Shown here: in pieces, positions 23,104 through 32,026 of the stretch
Layout: each line of letters opens with the position of its first letter
How positions within the stretch are numbered: the first letter of the stretch is position 1
IMG/VR virus record: IMGVR_UViG_3300020122_000173
Span: 1 to 42,917 of that record
Length of the DNA stretch: 42,917 bases
Strand: one strand, 5' to 3'
DNA from: a virus
The notes under the pieces: model-generated
Seen by the model: only the letters and a program-made list of their open reading frames with translations
What the model was told of the DNA's origin: nothing
Databases searched by the model: none
Made by a program: the position numbers and the translations under genes

Positions 23104-24758
23104 TGCCTCTTTCGATCACCGTCATCAACCCGATCTTCACGGACGTCAACAGCTTCGCGCACACCGTCGCGACGTCGATACAGCGCGACGACGTGAGTGG
23201 CGAAGTCATCGTTCAGACGGCTGGCCCTGCGGGGCAGTTTCCTTACGGCGTGGCTGTGTTCAACTCCGCGGGCACGCTGCTGCGCTCGGGGCTGGTTAGC
23301 GCCGGTACGACTGTCCCCGACACGTCGGTGCCTTGTCAGTTCGGTATTGCGCCTGGCGGGAGCAAGATACTGGGCGCGACGCCTAACGGCGTGTTCGCCG
23401 AAGCGTCGTTCTTCCAGCTCAACCGCACGACGTTCGCCAACACGGGTTTCGTCACCGGCTGGGGGCAGGGCCATTTCCTCGCCGTTAGCCCCGGAGAAGT
23501 CTACGCGGCGACGTTCGGCAAGATTTATAGCGTCGCCAACAACAGCGTGCTCAACACTGCTGAGCTGGCGAATACCAATGCACAGGTGTTCTCCAGCGAC
23601 AGCATGCTTTGGTTCGGCCAGCAGGGGAAGTTGCTGCAGTACTCGGTCAGCGGCAACATCACCGCGACCAAGCTCAACACTTTCACGCCTGTCAACAACG
23701 GCGCCAATATTAGTGCGCTGTCGTACTTGCCCCAGCCCAACGTGCTCGTGCTCTGGTACGACAACGGCGACATCTACACCTGGGACGTGGGCAGCAACCA
23801 AATACTCGCCAAGGTGGGGACGTTCTCCCCGGCCACGGGCGGCTTCGCGATCCAGGCGCAGCTCGTCAGCGCGAACGACAAAGCGGACAACCTGCAGAAG
23901 TTCTACAGCAACTACACTGTAGGTTCTGCGGGCAACATTTACGTCGTGACGCCGTTCAACAAAGCCGTGAACGTCTACGCGCGCTCGCTGTGGAACGGCC
24001 CGCTGTGGACGGAAGCGCTGACGCTCTACGAGCCCACGGGGCAGAACATTTGGGCCAATCACCGCTCATCTAACGACGGCCCCTTCGCCGGACTTGAGCT
24101 GCTGCCGCTTACCAACCCAGCGCCAGCCGAGCCGACACCACCGCCTCCCGTCTACGGCGCACAGAAGCGCACACGCGCCTGGACCTTCACGCTGGACGGT
24201 CACACGTTCTACGTGCTGGACCTCTATACCGAAGGCACCTTCGTTTTCGACACCGTGTCGAACCGCTGGGCCAAATTCAGTACCCAAGGCTACGGCGCAT
24301 GGAACATGCACCAGGGAACGATGTGGGGTAAGCGCATCGTGGCCGGCGACATTGGTACGAGTCAGGTGTGGGAGTTGGACCCCGCGGCGATGCTTGACGA
24401 GGGTTTCCGCGACATCACGCACGCCGTTACGGGTGCACTCGTGACACGTAGCCGCACCTACCACGCCGTTGACGCGGTGCGTGTCTCAGCGTCAGCAGGC
24501 GATCTGGACGAGGTGAACGGCGCCACGTTCAACCTGCGTTTCAGCGACGACCAAGGCAATACCTGGAGCCCATACTTCTCGCTCACGTTGTCGGAAAGCG
24601 ATTTCAGCGGCGAGATCGCGTGGCGATCTCTGGGCTCGTTCAACGCGCCGGGCCGCATATTCGAGCTGACGGACTCAGGCGGTCTTGTTCGTATCGACGG
24701 CTGCGACGCGTTCATAGATGATTTCGACAACGACGCACCGCAGGAGTCGCAGCAGTGA
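23103..24758 (+). CDS. Second tail hub component, gp10-like C-terminal part (551 aa)
   Basis: The ATG overlaps the upstream stop (TAATG), so it is coupled to the first hub gene. The N-terminal half is a propeller-like series of beta repeats (GKIYSVANNSVLNTAELANT, NVLVLWYDNGDIYTWDV). The C-terminal half has FYVLDLYTEGTFVFDTVSNR then WAKFSTQGYGAWN, and a FRFSDDQGNTWSP-like segment (LRFSDDQGNTWSPYFSLTL) that recalls the C-terminus of P22 gp10-like proteins. Together the two genes may form the hub that other phages make from one gene. Confidence 0.65.
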   Translation: MPLSITVINPIFTDVNSFAHTVATSIQRDDVSGEVIVQTAGPAGQFPYGVAVFNSAGTLLRSGLVSAGTTVPDTSVPCQFGIAPGGSKILGATPNGVFAEASFFQLNRTTFANTGFVTGWGQGHFLAVSPGEVYAATFGKIYSVANNSVLNTAELANTNAQVFSSDSMLWFGQQGKLLQYSVSGNITATKLNTFTPVNNGANISALSYLPQPNVLVLWYDNGDIYTWDVGSNQILAKVGTFSPATGGFAIQAQLVSANDKADNLQKFYSNYTVGSAGNIYVVTPFNKAVNVYARSLWNGPLWTEALTLYEPTGQNIWANHRSSNDGPFAGLELLPLTNPAPAEPTPPPPVYGAQKRTRAWTFTLDGHTFYVLDLYTEGTFVFDTVSNRWAKFSTQGYGAWNMHQGTMWGKRIVAGDIGTSQVWELDPAAMLDEGFRDITHAVTGALVTRSRTYHAVDAVRVSASAGDLDEVNGATFNLRFSDDQGNTWSPYFSLTLSESDFSGEIAWRSLGSFNAPGRIFELTDSGGLVRIDGCDAFIDDFDNDAPQESQQ

Positions 24759-25810
24759 GCGTCAGGCGGATTGACCCGCTGACGTGGAACGTGCCGATTG
24801 TAGACCCCGCCACGGGGCTGCCGTCGAACGAGTTCATGCGCAAGTGGGCGGCGCAGCACACTACCATTACGACGATCAACAACCTGCAGACGCACTTGGC
24901 CGCGTTCAAAGGCGCTGTGACGTCGGTAGGTCTGACGCTGGATAGCGGGCTCTACAGCGTGACGGGCTCTCCTGTGAAGCAGACGGGGACGCTCACCGGC
25001 ACGCTCAACACGCAGAGCGCAAACCTTGTGTTCGCCGGTCCATCGTCCGGCGCCGCAGCGAAGCCTACATTCCGCGCGCTGGTGCCGGCCGATCTCCCCA
25101 ACAGCGGCCCAGGCAGCGGCACCGTTACGTCGGTGGGGCTGGCGCTTGACAGCGGCCTCTACACCGTCAGCGGCTCGCCCGTCACGGGCGCTGGCACTCT
25201 TACTGGCACTCTTAACACACAGTCGGCGAACCTTGTGTACGCGGGGCCGACGTCGGGCGGCGCGACTAAGCCATCGTTCCGCGCGCTGGTCTCTGCCGAT
25301 CTGCCTGGCGGTGGTGCCGCGCCAGGCGGCTGGGCCAACGTCGCGTTCGGCGCCAGCGGGACGTACTTCACGCAGACGATGTATCCGTCCACCGTGACGT
25401 TCTCGCTCGCGGCGGGACAGCGGCTGGAGATCCTGGCCGAGGTGTACACGTCAGGCGTCAACTCGTCGCAGGTGCTCGTCAGTTCGGACGGGACGAATGG
25501 CTACGTGCTGACTGTCCAGAGCGACAACAACAGCGTGGTCTATTGGAACAACGGCGGCACGTTCCACGCGCTGGGCGTGGCGCGCGGCGTCAATACCGAC
25601 AACAATTGGAAGGGCTTGCACCGCTACGACTGTTCGTTCAGCGTGCACGCGGCGTCCAATAACCGCCTGACCTGCCGCATAGAAAACTGGCGGTTCAATG
25701 GCGACAATGACTTCCTGGACACCAACGTCAACCTCGTTGGCAGCGCCACGATATATCTGCTCACCGACGACATCACGAAATGCAGTGTCCAGGCGCGCGT
25801 GCTAGGCTAA
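24755..25810 (+). CDS. Tail fibre with tandem beta repeats (351 aa)
   Basis: The GTG start overlaps the upstream stop (GTGA). The N-terminus (PLTWNVPIVDPATGLPSNEF) is a virion-attachment segment common in phage fibres. Residues 55-115 and 124-184 are near-identical repeats (VTSVGLTLDSGLYSVTGSPV and VTSVGLALDSGLYTVSGSPV). The C-terminal domain (from about 190) has a jelly-roll-like pattern and probably binds the receptor. Confidence 0.8.
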   Translation: MSVRRIDPLTWNVPIVDPATGLPSNEFMRKWAAQHTTITTINNLQTHLAAFKGAVTSVGLTLDSGLYSVTGSPVKQTGTLTGTLNTQSANLVFAGPSSGAAAKPTFRALVPADLPNSGPGSGTVTSVGLALDSGLYTVSGSPVTGAGTLTGTLNTQSANLVYAGPTSGGATKPSFRALVSADLPGGGAAPGGWANVAFGASGTYFTQTMYPSTVTFSLAAGQRLEILAEVYTSGVNSSQVLVSSDGTNGYVLTVQSDNNSVVYWNNGGTFHALGVARGVNTDNNWKGLHRYDCSFSVHAASNNRLTCRIENWRFNGDNDFLDTNVNLVGSATIYLLTDDITKCSVQARVLG

Positions 25811-25821
25811 CCCCTTGCCAT

Positions 25822-25879
25822 CTATGGCGCTGTGTTGTAGCGTCGCATCTTCGCCCTTCGCGGCTTCGCCGCGCCATAG
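25822..25879 (+). promoter_or_regulatory. Structured intergenic RNA element with competing hairpins
   Basis: CTATGGCGC (25822-25830) pairs exactly with GCGCCATAG (25871-25879). Inside, CGCGGC (25859-25864) pairs with GCCGCG (25868-25873) around TTC. The inner and outer stems share bases 25871-25873, so they exclude one another. No U-tract follows. The element lies between the tail fibre and GNAT genes and may attenuate or stabilise the transcript. Confidence 0.5.
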
Positions 25880-25932
25880 CTGCTGGCCCGGCGATACATG
25901 GCCTGCATCGCTCATCTGTAGCGCGACTGTCT

Positions 25933-26388
25933 ATGCTGGTAGCCCAAGCCGAGCCTTACACCAAGGTCTTGCCAGAACTGCAGGAAATCTATCCTGACCA
26001 CTGGCGGGAACTGGCAGCGGCGCCGGACATACCGCTAGATCCCAACTACGAGGCATACCGGACACTAGACACGGCAGGTTGCGTGCTCGTGGTGACGCTG
26101 CGCGACGACAAGAGGCTGGCGGGGTATTTCATCGGCTTCCTGTTCCCTGAGCTGCATTACCTGTCCTGCTATGCCTGCACGGGCGACATCTTCTACATCC
26201 GGCCCGAGTACCGGCTGCGCGGCTGGGGCGGGGTGAAGCTGTTCCGCCAGGTGGAGGCCGAGCTGCGTAAGCGCAAGGTGCAGCGCTGGCATGTGACATC
26301 GAAGCTGGCGCACGACTGTTCGCCGCTGCTTCGCCGCATGGGCTTTATCCCTGTAGAAATGCACTTCTCAAAACGATTGGATCTCTGA
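25933..26388 (+). CDS. GNAT-family N-acetyltransferase (151 aa)
   Basis: Acetyl-CoA binding motif A is seen as FYIRPEYRLRGWGGVKLFRQ, with the R-x-x-G-x-G-like loop RLRGWGG, preceded by a central strand (YFIGFLFPELHYLSCYACTG) and followed by CSPLLRRMGFIPVE, typical of the fold end. The substrate is unknown. A GNAT gene before the ejection proteins is common in podophages. The ATG at 25933 lacks an SD, and the frame is open upstream to 25780, so the start is tentative. Confidence 0.75.
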   Translation: MLVAQAEPYTKVLPELQEIYPDHWRELAAAPDIPLDPNYEAYRTLDTAGCVLVVTLRDDKRLAGYFIGFLFPELHYLSCYACTGDIFYIRPEYRLRGWGGVKLFRQVEAELRKRKVQRWHVTSKLAHDCSPLLRRMGFIPVEMHFSKRLDL

Positions 26389-26389
26389 A

Positions 26390-26920
26390 ATGGGCGGCAT
26401 TATCGGCGGCGTAATCGGCGGCATTGGCTCGATCTTCGGCGGTCAGCAAGGCGAGAACGCAGCGTTTCATCCTTTCAACGTGCTCAACAAAGGGCCGATC
26501 GGGCAGAACTACCTTAACAAAGGCGGCGCTGCGAACGACATGATCGCGCAACTTCTCGGCACCGAGCCGATGAAGTCCGGCACACAGAATGCTTACGACA
26601 ACTACCTGAACTCGACGGGCTACAACTTCCGCCTTGCGAGCGGCAGCAACGCGATCACTGGAAACATGGCCGCGAAGGGGCTGCTGAATAGTGGCGCGAC
26701 CGGCAAAGCATTGACCGCTTATGGGCAGGATCTCGGTAGTGGTTACTTCAGCAACTATCTTGACCAACTCGGTAACCAAGCCAACCGTGGCATACAGGCT
26801 GGCGACGTGCTTGCAAAGGCAGGCGGTGCGGGCGCCAGCGCTGCGGCTCAATCAGCGGCAGGTGGCGCGGGCGGCGCGGTTGGCGACATCATGGGCATAT
26901 TGCCCTTCCGGGGGTTGTAA
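26390..26920 (+). CDS. Probable ejection / internal virion protein, small (176 aa)
   Basis: Gly-rich hydrophobic N-terminus (MGGIIGGVIGGIGSIFGGQQ), then LNKGGAANDMIAQLLGTEPM and a helical C-terminus (LDQLGNQANRGIQAGDVLAK). This is the pattern of small podophage internal or DNA-transfer proteins (P22 gp7/gp20-like set by position). It is probably ejected with DNA and helps form the envelope channel. Confidence 0.65.
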   Translation: MGGIIGGVIGGIGSIFGGQQGENAAFHPFNVLNKGPIGQNYLNKGGAANDMIAQLLGTEPMKSGTQNAYDNYLNSTGYNFRLASGSNAITGNMAAKGLLNSGATGKALTAYGQDLGSGYFSNYLDQLGNQANRGIQAGDVLAKAGGAGASAAAQSAAGGAGGAVGDIMGILPFRGL

Positions 26921-28498
26921 ATGGCCGATCCGTTCGACCAAGCAGCGATGCAGGGTGAGGGCATTGCAAACATCTCTGCGATCACCGCCGAGGAGCGCAA
27001 GAACGCTGCGTTCAACGCGCTCACCAAAATCTACGGCGCCCCGGCTGGCGATCCTGAGAACTGGCTGAAGGACATCAACGCGAGCAAAGCGCAACAGACA
27101 GCACCGGGCGAAGTCGCTGCGACGAATGCCACGAACCAAGATACGGTGCAGTCTAAGCAGCGCATGGACCAGTACCGCGCGCTCACTGCGCTGGAGGGCA
27201 GCGTTGACCCCACTACTGGCTCCGTGGATCCAAAGACGTTCGACCAGATCATCGGCCCCGCAGCTGAAGGACTCGGCTTGGGCGATCCTGCGCACTACAA
27301 GCAACTCCAAGACGCCCTCGCAGCACCAGGCGGCGCAGCACACATAGACTCACTGCGCCAGGCTCTTATTGGGCCGGTGAAAGTGCAGGGCCAGCCGACA
27401 TTCGGCCTCGATGCGCAGGGCAACCCTGTCGCGCTAAACCGCGACCAATACGGCAACATTACGCAGCAAGGGCTCGGCGGCACGACGACTGTAGGGCAGC
27501 AGAACGCCAGCACAGCCGCGACCAACGCGGTGACGAAGCGGGCTGGGGAGTCTGTGCAGGACTACAACGCACGGGTGCGCGCGGCGAACCAGACCTATGG
27601 GCCTGACGGCGCGCCGATCGCGCCCACGGCGCCGCTCGGCGTGCGCAGCAACAACGCGCTCAACCTACAGCCGGGAGGTAAGGAGGCACAGTTCAGCACG
27701 CCCACGGCGGGTATGCTCGCTGCCAGCAAGCAAATCGACAGTTACGCTGCCGACGGACTCACTACCGTTGGACAGATCGTCACGAAATGGTCTGGCCCGA
27801 ACCCCAAGAACAACACACCTGCGTACGTCGCTGACGTCGCCAAGCGCATGGGCGTCGGACCCAACGACAAGCTGGACTTGTCGGACCCCAACGTTAAGGG
27901 CCGGCTCATGGAGGCGATGGCCCAGCACGAGAACGGGCAGCCACTCAATGCAGGCGCTCCTGCGCAGGCCGCTGCGGCTGATCCGCTCGCGCGCCTCACT
28001 GGCAAGGGACGCGCACTCGCAGTGAGCCAGGCGCAGAGCATCGCCACCCAAAAGACCAACCTACAGACGGCGAACACCATCCTAGATAGCGTGGACAAGC
28101 AGATCACGCCCTATACAACCGGCGTTGGGAGTCTCATCAAGGACATTCCCGGCACAGCGCAGGCGAACCTGAAGGCGAACCTCGCGACGCTAAGCAGTCT
28201 CGGGCTGACGTCATGGATATCATCGCTCAAGAACGCGCAAGGACAGACCGGCATCGGCCGCGTGCTCCAGAGTGAAGCTAACGCCGCAATGAAGATTTAC
28301 GGCAACATGGAGCAGGACCAGTCGGCGAAGCAGCTGCAGTTTCACGCCAAGCTGTTCCGCACGGCGGTCAACTCGCTCTATCAGCACGCCGCTGCGGCCT
28401 ACAAGCAGAACTGGGGCTTCGACCCTCCAGGGCTGGAGCAATCGTCTGCGCCTGACGCTGCGACTGTTGCCGCGTACAAGAAGTATGGAATCCAGTAA
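26921..28498 (+). CDS. Internal virion (ejection) protein with muramidase-like central domain (525 aa)
   Basis: Residues about 230-345 (LGVRSNNALNLQPGGKEAQF, DGLTTVGQIVTKWSGPNPKN, VAKRMGVGPNDKLDLSDPNV, EAMAQHENG) follow the pattern of the structural-muramidase-like domain (RNNNPLNL...ISRWAP...ALGVGP.D.LDL...I..HE.G) found in phage virion lysins. It may open the peptidoglycan during DNA entry. The rest is helical and Gln/Ala-rich. The next gene starts by TAATG overlap. Confidence 0.7.
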   Translation: MADPFDQAAMQGEGIANISAITAEERKNAAFNALTKIYGAPAGDPENWLKDINASKAQQTAPGEVAATNATNQDTVQSKQRMDQYRALTALEGSVDPTTGSVDPKTFDQIIGPAAEGLGLGDPAHYKQLQDALAAPGGAAHIDSLRQALIGPVKVQGQPTFGLDAQGNPVALNRDQYGNITQQGLGGTTTVGQQNASTAATNAVTKRAGESVQDYNARVRAANQTYGPDGAPIAPTAPLGVRSNNALNLQPGGKEAQFSTPTAGMLAASKQIDSYAADGLTTVGQIVTKWSGPNPKNNTPAYVADVAKRMGVGPNDKLDLSDPNVKGRLMEAMAQHENGQPLNAGAPAQAAAADPLARLTGKGRALAVSQAQSIATQKTNLQTANTILDSVDKQITPYTTGVGSLIKDIPGTAQANLKANLATLSSLGLTSWISSLKNAQGQTGIGRVLQSEANAAMKIYGNMEQDQSAKQLQFHAKLFRTAVNSLYQHAAAAYKQNWGFDPPGLEQSSAPDAATVAAYKKYGIQ

Positions 28499-30366
28499 TG
28501 GCCAGCATTGACGAACTCAATGCGGCGCTGGTGAAGGCGGACCAAGCCGGCGACACGCAGAGCGCGCAGATATTCGCCAATCAGATAAAGCAGATGCGCC
28601 AGCCCACGGTAGGCGGCATAGCTGACCTGATTCGTGGTGGCCCGGCGCCTAACGATCAGAACGCAGCGGGTCAAAAAGTTGGTGGCGACACTAACCCACT
28701 CATGGCTGGCGCCGCGCAATTCGCGCAACAAGCCATTCCGTTCGATAACTATATCAACGCAGGCGCGATCTACGCAGCGCAGCATCTGCTCGGCAAAGGT
28801 CAGGGCGGCGCCAAGACCCCCAACACGTATGACGAAGATCTCGCCTACGCCCGCGGCACGAGTCAGGGCGAAGCGGAAAAACACCCCATAGCGAGCGGCA
28901 TAGGTGGGACAGCGGGCGCTATAGATCAAGCCATACTAGGCGGCAGAGCGCTCAACGCGCTCGGGCGCGCAGTGCCTGTTGTCGGGCGTGTGTTAACTGC
29001 TGTTGGTCCCGTCTCGGGCCAAGGCGTGAGGAATACAATAAAGGCATTCAGCACAGGTGCCACTATTGGCACTGCCCAAGGAATCGCGAGTGGGCAGGAT
29101 AAGCCGCAAGCCGCGCTCACAGGTGCCGTTAGTGGCGGCGTGGGTGTAGTAGCCGGGCCAGTCGCCAGCTGGGCGCTCAATAAGCTCGCAGGCCCGTCGC
29201 AGCGCGCCATCATGGCCCTAGCTGACCATTTCGGCGGCAAGGCTGTAGTGGAGAAGGCATATGACTCCTTCCTCAAGCTCACCGGCCAAGTACCGTCTAT
29301 GGCGCAGCTCGCGGACCTGAAAACACAGGGCAAGCTACAGGCGCTCGCGGCCGACAACGCCACGATCGGCGAAGCAGCGGCGAAGGCTGCGAACGCAGGC
29401 GGCGCTCCGCTCCATGAGCAGCTCGCTGCGGCCAACTCAGCCACGCGCCCGCAGACTGCGGCGGGGCAGACAGATTTCCGCGACGTTCAGATGAACGACG
29501 TAATGAACATGCCGCACCCGCAAACCGGCGTGAAGCTGAAAGACACGCCCGTGCCTGACCCTACGGGCATCTTGGCGGATCCACATGTGGAATATGCACT
29601 GCGCCCCAATACCGCGATCAATGCGCGCATCGGCCAGACCAGCCCTGTGCTGCAGCGCGTCGCGACAGGCTCAGCGACCATCGAGGACGTGGAGATAATC
29701 CGTAAGGCGCTCCGCGACCAGCAGAACAGCCTCATGCGCCCTGCGCCGGGGTCGCAGAACAGCCGTGACCCTCTGCTCGCCAAGGAGTTCGCAGACGTCG
29801 CGAGCAAGGTGGAAGGACTCGGTATCAAGGCCGATCCCGACTATGGCAAGGCCCTCAACCAGTACCGCGGGCTCAGCCACTACACGGATGGGTTCCAACA
29901 CGGACTGACCGGACGTGCCATGGCGGACGTGCCGCAGGGCGACTCGCTCACGTCCAAGGCTCTCACCACGCCTATGGGCATCGCCGGCTACGAGCACGGC
30001 AACGCGCTCGCCACGGCGCAGCAGGCGTTGGAGCGCATCGCGCCGGGCACGGTGCATCCGCAGCAGACAGCTGGGGTACAGCAGGCAGGGCAGGCGACCA
30101 TGGCCGCCGTCAGCCATCCTGGCTCCGTGTTCCAGGTCTACCATGCGATGAAAGCCGCCGTGCCGGGCCTGCACCTGCCCGAAGCCGTGCAGCAGCACGT
30201 TGCCAAGATGCTGTTCAGCCAAGACCCGCGCATCGTGCGCCAGGGCATCGCCAACCTCGCCCGCGGCAAAGCGTCGGCTGATGACATCCGGCGCCTGGGC
30301 GCCATCCTCGGCGGCACGGCGGCGGCGCAGGTGGGCAGCTATTTGTCGCAGGGTGGGGCGCAATGA
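28498..30366 (+). CDS. Large internal virion (ejection) protein (622 aa)
   Basis: The N-terminus (IDELNAALVKADQAGDTQSA, IFANQIKQMRQP) is a short helical module common at the start of podophage internal proteins. An Ala/Gly-rich hydrophobic stretch (VVGRVLTAVGPVSGQGV to GGVGVVAGPVASWALNK) could insert in the membrane. The C-terminus is helical. It is the third of three adjacent candidate ejection proteins and is coupled to the next gene by ATGA. Confidence 0.65.
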   Translation: MASIDELNAALVKADQAGDTQSAQIFANQIKQMRQPTVGGIADLIRGGPAPNDQNAAGQKVGGDTNPLMAGAAQFAQQAIPFDNYINAGAIYAAQHLLGKGQGGAKTPNTYDEDLAYARGTSQGEAEKHPIASGIGGTAGAIDQAILGGRALNALGRAVPVVGRVLTAVGPVSGQGVRNTIKAFSTGATIGTAQGIASGQDKPQAALTGAVSGGVGVVAGPVASWALNKLAGPSQRAIMALADHFGGKAVVEKAYDSFLKLTGQVPSMAQLADLKTQGKLQALAADNATIGEAAAKAANAGGAPLHEQLAAANSATRPQTAAGQTDFRDVQMNDVMNMPHPQTGVKLKDTPVPDPTGILADPHVEYALRPNTAINARIGQTSPVLQRVATGSATIEDVEIIRKALRDQQNSLMRPAPGSQNSRDPLLAKEFADVASKVEGLGIKADPDYGKALNQYRGLSHYTDGFQHGLTGRAMADVPQGDSLTSKALTTPMGIAGYEHGNALATAQQALERIAPGTVHPQQTAGVQQAGQATMAAVSHPGSVFQVYHAMKAAVPGLHLPEAVQQHVAKMLFSQDPRIVRQGIANLARGKASADDIRRLGAILGGTAAAQVGSYLSQGGAQ

Positions 30367-30758
30367 TGTACCACCAGCATTCACCCCCTGTTATGCACAT
30401 TGTAAACGCAGCGGCCGGCGTCCCCATTGTAGCTCTACTGACTGTGAGCTTGCCTTTGGTGTACGCCACAATAGCTGCGCTGGCTGCGCTGGCTGCGTTC
30501 ATCCTTTACACCTTGCAGATTTTCGACAGGTTTGAACAACGCCGCACGGCGATAGCCGCGCGCACCGCACAGCGCGTTATCGAAACAGCGCGCATCGAGG
30601 CGCAGAAGATGCTGGATGCGGCGCAGGAAGCGGCCAAGAAGCTGACTGCCACGGCGCAGACCCATGTAGCTGTGGCCGAGGACAGCGCCAAAGTAGCGCA
30701 GACACTGGCCGACGCGGCACAGCAGAGCACGGCTACGCTCAATAAAGTTTCGTCTTGA
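30363..30758 (+). CDS. Membrane protein with two TM segments and coiled coil (131 aa)
   Basis: The ATGATG start overlaps the upstream stop. Two hydrophobic segments (GVPIVALLTVSLPLVYATIA, then LAALAAFILYTLQIF) are followed by a long Ala-rich charged helix (ETARIEAQKMLDAAQEAAKK and onward). It is perhaps a holin-like or envelope-associated protein, or a membrane-anchored ejection factor. No family is recognised. Confidence 0.55.
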   Translation: MMYHQHSPPVMHIVNAAAGVPIVALLTVSLPLVYATIAALAALAAFILYTLQIFDRFEQRRTAIAARTAQRVIETARIEAQKMLDAAQEAAKKLTATAQTHVAVAEDSAKVAQTLADAAQQSTATLNKVSS

Positions 30759-30808
30759 CACGCCGCCACGCCACGTAGCAGTGTCGCCCTTACACGACGG
30801 GAGACACC
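30755..30808 (+). promoter_or_regulatory. Intergenic element: TTGACA and SD-sequestering hairpin
   Basis: TTGACA at 30755-30760 overlaps the upstream stop codon. GTGTCGCCC (30781-30789) pairs with GGGAGACAC (30799-30807) with one G-A mismatch around a nine-base loop. The 3' arm contains the SD (GGGAG) of the next gene, so the stem could mask it. A 15-base word CCACGCCACGTAGCA at 30766-30780 recurs inverted at about 5949-5963 in the divergent region. Confidence 0.4.
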
Positions 30809-32026
30809 GTGGCTGCAAAACACCTGAGCGACGCGCTGTGTAAGCAGGCGTTGAGACTATTCAGCGAAGCTGGTGGCAACTACGCCTTGGCCGGGCGAGC
30901 GGCTGGTTGTGCCACTCCCACCTTCCGCCATCGCTACGAGCAGGCGGCGCTGCGGTTCCCCAAACTGGCCGAGAAGCTGGCGCCTGCGCCCAAGACCATC
31001 GTTGAGCACGCCATCGAGCACCGCGAGCGCGCCGACAGCCGCGCTGGGCAGGCGAAGTTGAAGGATGCGCTCAAGCAGCTCGCGGAGATGCACCAGCGCA
31101 TCAAGGATCTTGAGTGGGCGGCCAAGGCATCGCTCGCGCCAGCCGAGTGGTCGCTGCCGTCGCACCCGCGGCGCAAGCGCGAGCACATGCCGTACCTGCT
31201 GACGTCCGACTTCCAGATCGGCGAAGTGATTCGCAAGGAGGAGACGGAAGCGGGCTACGGCTACGACTCGGGCATCTTCTGTTCGCGCTATCGCCGCATG
31301 ATCGACACGACGATCTATCTGTCATTCGAGCACGCGGGCTCGCTGTGGAAATATCCCGGCATCATCTACGTGCGCGGCGGCGACACAATCAGCGGCGGCA
31401 TCCATGACGAGCTGCGGGAGACCGATGACCTTACTCCCATCGAAGCCGTGGAGCTTGCCTTTGAGGAGGAGTCAGCGGGAATTTACAAGCTGGCCGACGC
31501 CTTTGGCAGAGTTGAGGTTAAAGCTCCGGGAGCGGCTGGCAACCACGATCGTACGACGTTCAAGCCAGGGACGAAGAACACCAGCGCCCATAGCTACGAT
31601 CGTCTTATAGGCTACATGCTGCGTCGGCATTTCAACACCGATAAGCGCGTCTCGTTTCAGGTGTCGGAATCGTACGACGTCCGCTTCCCGATCTACGGCC
31701 GCAACATACTCGTTACGCACGGCGATCGCATCGGCACGCGCGGCGGTCAAGGGTTCATCGGCCCAGCAGCGACGATTTTAAGGGGCGCACAAAAGGTCAT
31801 CGCTGAGCAAGCGGCGCTCGGCAACCACGTAGATGAAGTCCATATGGGGCATCACCACTACCCGCTCCACTTAGACTGGGTGACGTGCAACGGCTGCCTG
31901 CCTGGCTACAGCGAGTACGCCAAAGCGTTCCGCATGCGGCCATCGCCGCCAACACAATATCTCATGTACCACCACCACAAGCTCGGCGTCGTGGACATAA
32001 AACCAATCGTTCTGATGGAGACCTAA
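30809..32026 (+). CDS. Calcineurin-like metallophosphoesterase with N-terminal HTH-like region (405 aa)
   Basis: The motifs of a two-metal phosphoesterase appear in order: TSDFQIGE (D134-x-Q136 in place of D-x-H), GGD (190-192), GNHDR (244-248), THGD (303-306) and GHHHYP (347-352). It should hydrolyse a phosphodiester or phosphomonoester, possibly nucleic acid; the substrate is unknown. Residues 1-60 (ALRLFSEAGGNYALAGRAAG then TFRHRYEQA) look like a helix-turn-helix, followed by a helical linker, so DNA targeting is possible. The GTG start has a well-placed GGGAG. Confidence 0.8.
   Translation: MAAKHLSDALCKQALRLFSEAGGNYALAGRAAGCATPTFRHRYEQAALRFPKLAEKLAPAPKTIVEHAIEHRERADSRAGQAKLKDALKQLAEMHQRIKDLEWAAKASLAPAEWSLPSHPRRKREHMPYLLTSDFQIGEVIRKEETEAGYGYDSGIFCSRYRRMIDTTIYLSFEHAGSLWKYPGIIYVRGGDTISGGIHDELRETDDLTPIEAVELAFEEESAGIYKLADAFGRVEVKAPGAAGNHDRTTFKPGTKNTSAHSYDRLIGYMLRRHFNTDKRVSFQVSESYDVRFPIYGRNILVTHGDRIGTRGGQGFIGPAATILRGAQKVIAEQAALGNHVDEVHMGHHHYPLHLDWVTCNGCLPGYSEYAKAFRMRPSPPTQYLMYHHHKLGVVDIKPIVLMET

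Noticed and set aside
6548-30761. CTTGACAC as a phage-specific promoter motif
   Set aside because: It occurs before genes (about 6548, 12162, 30754) but also twice inside the scaffold gene (about 16886 and 16965), and no consistent -10 spacing follows.
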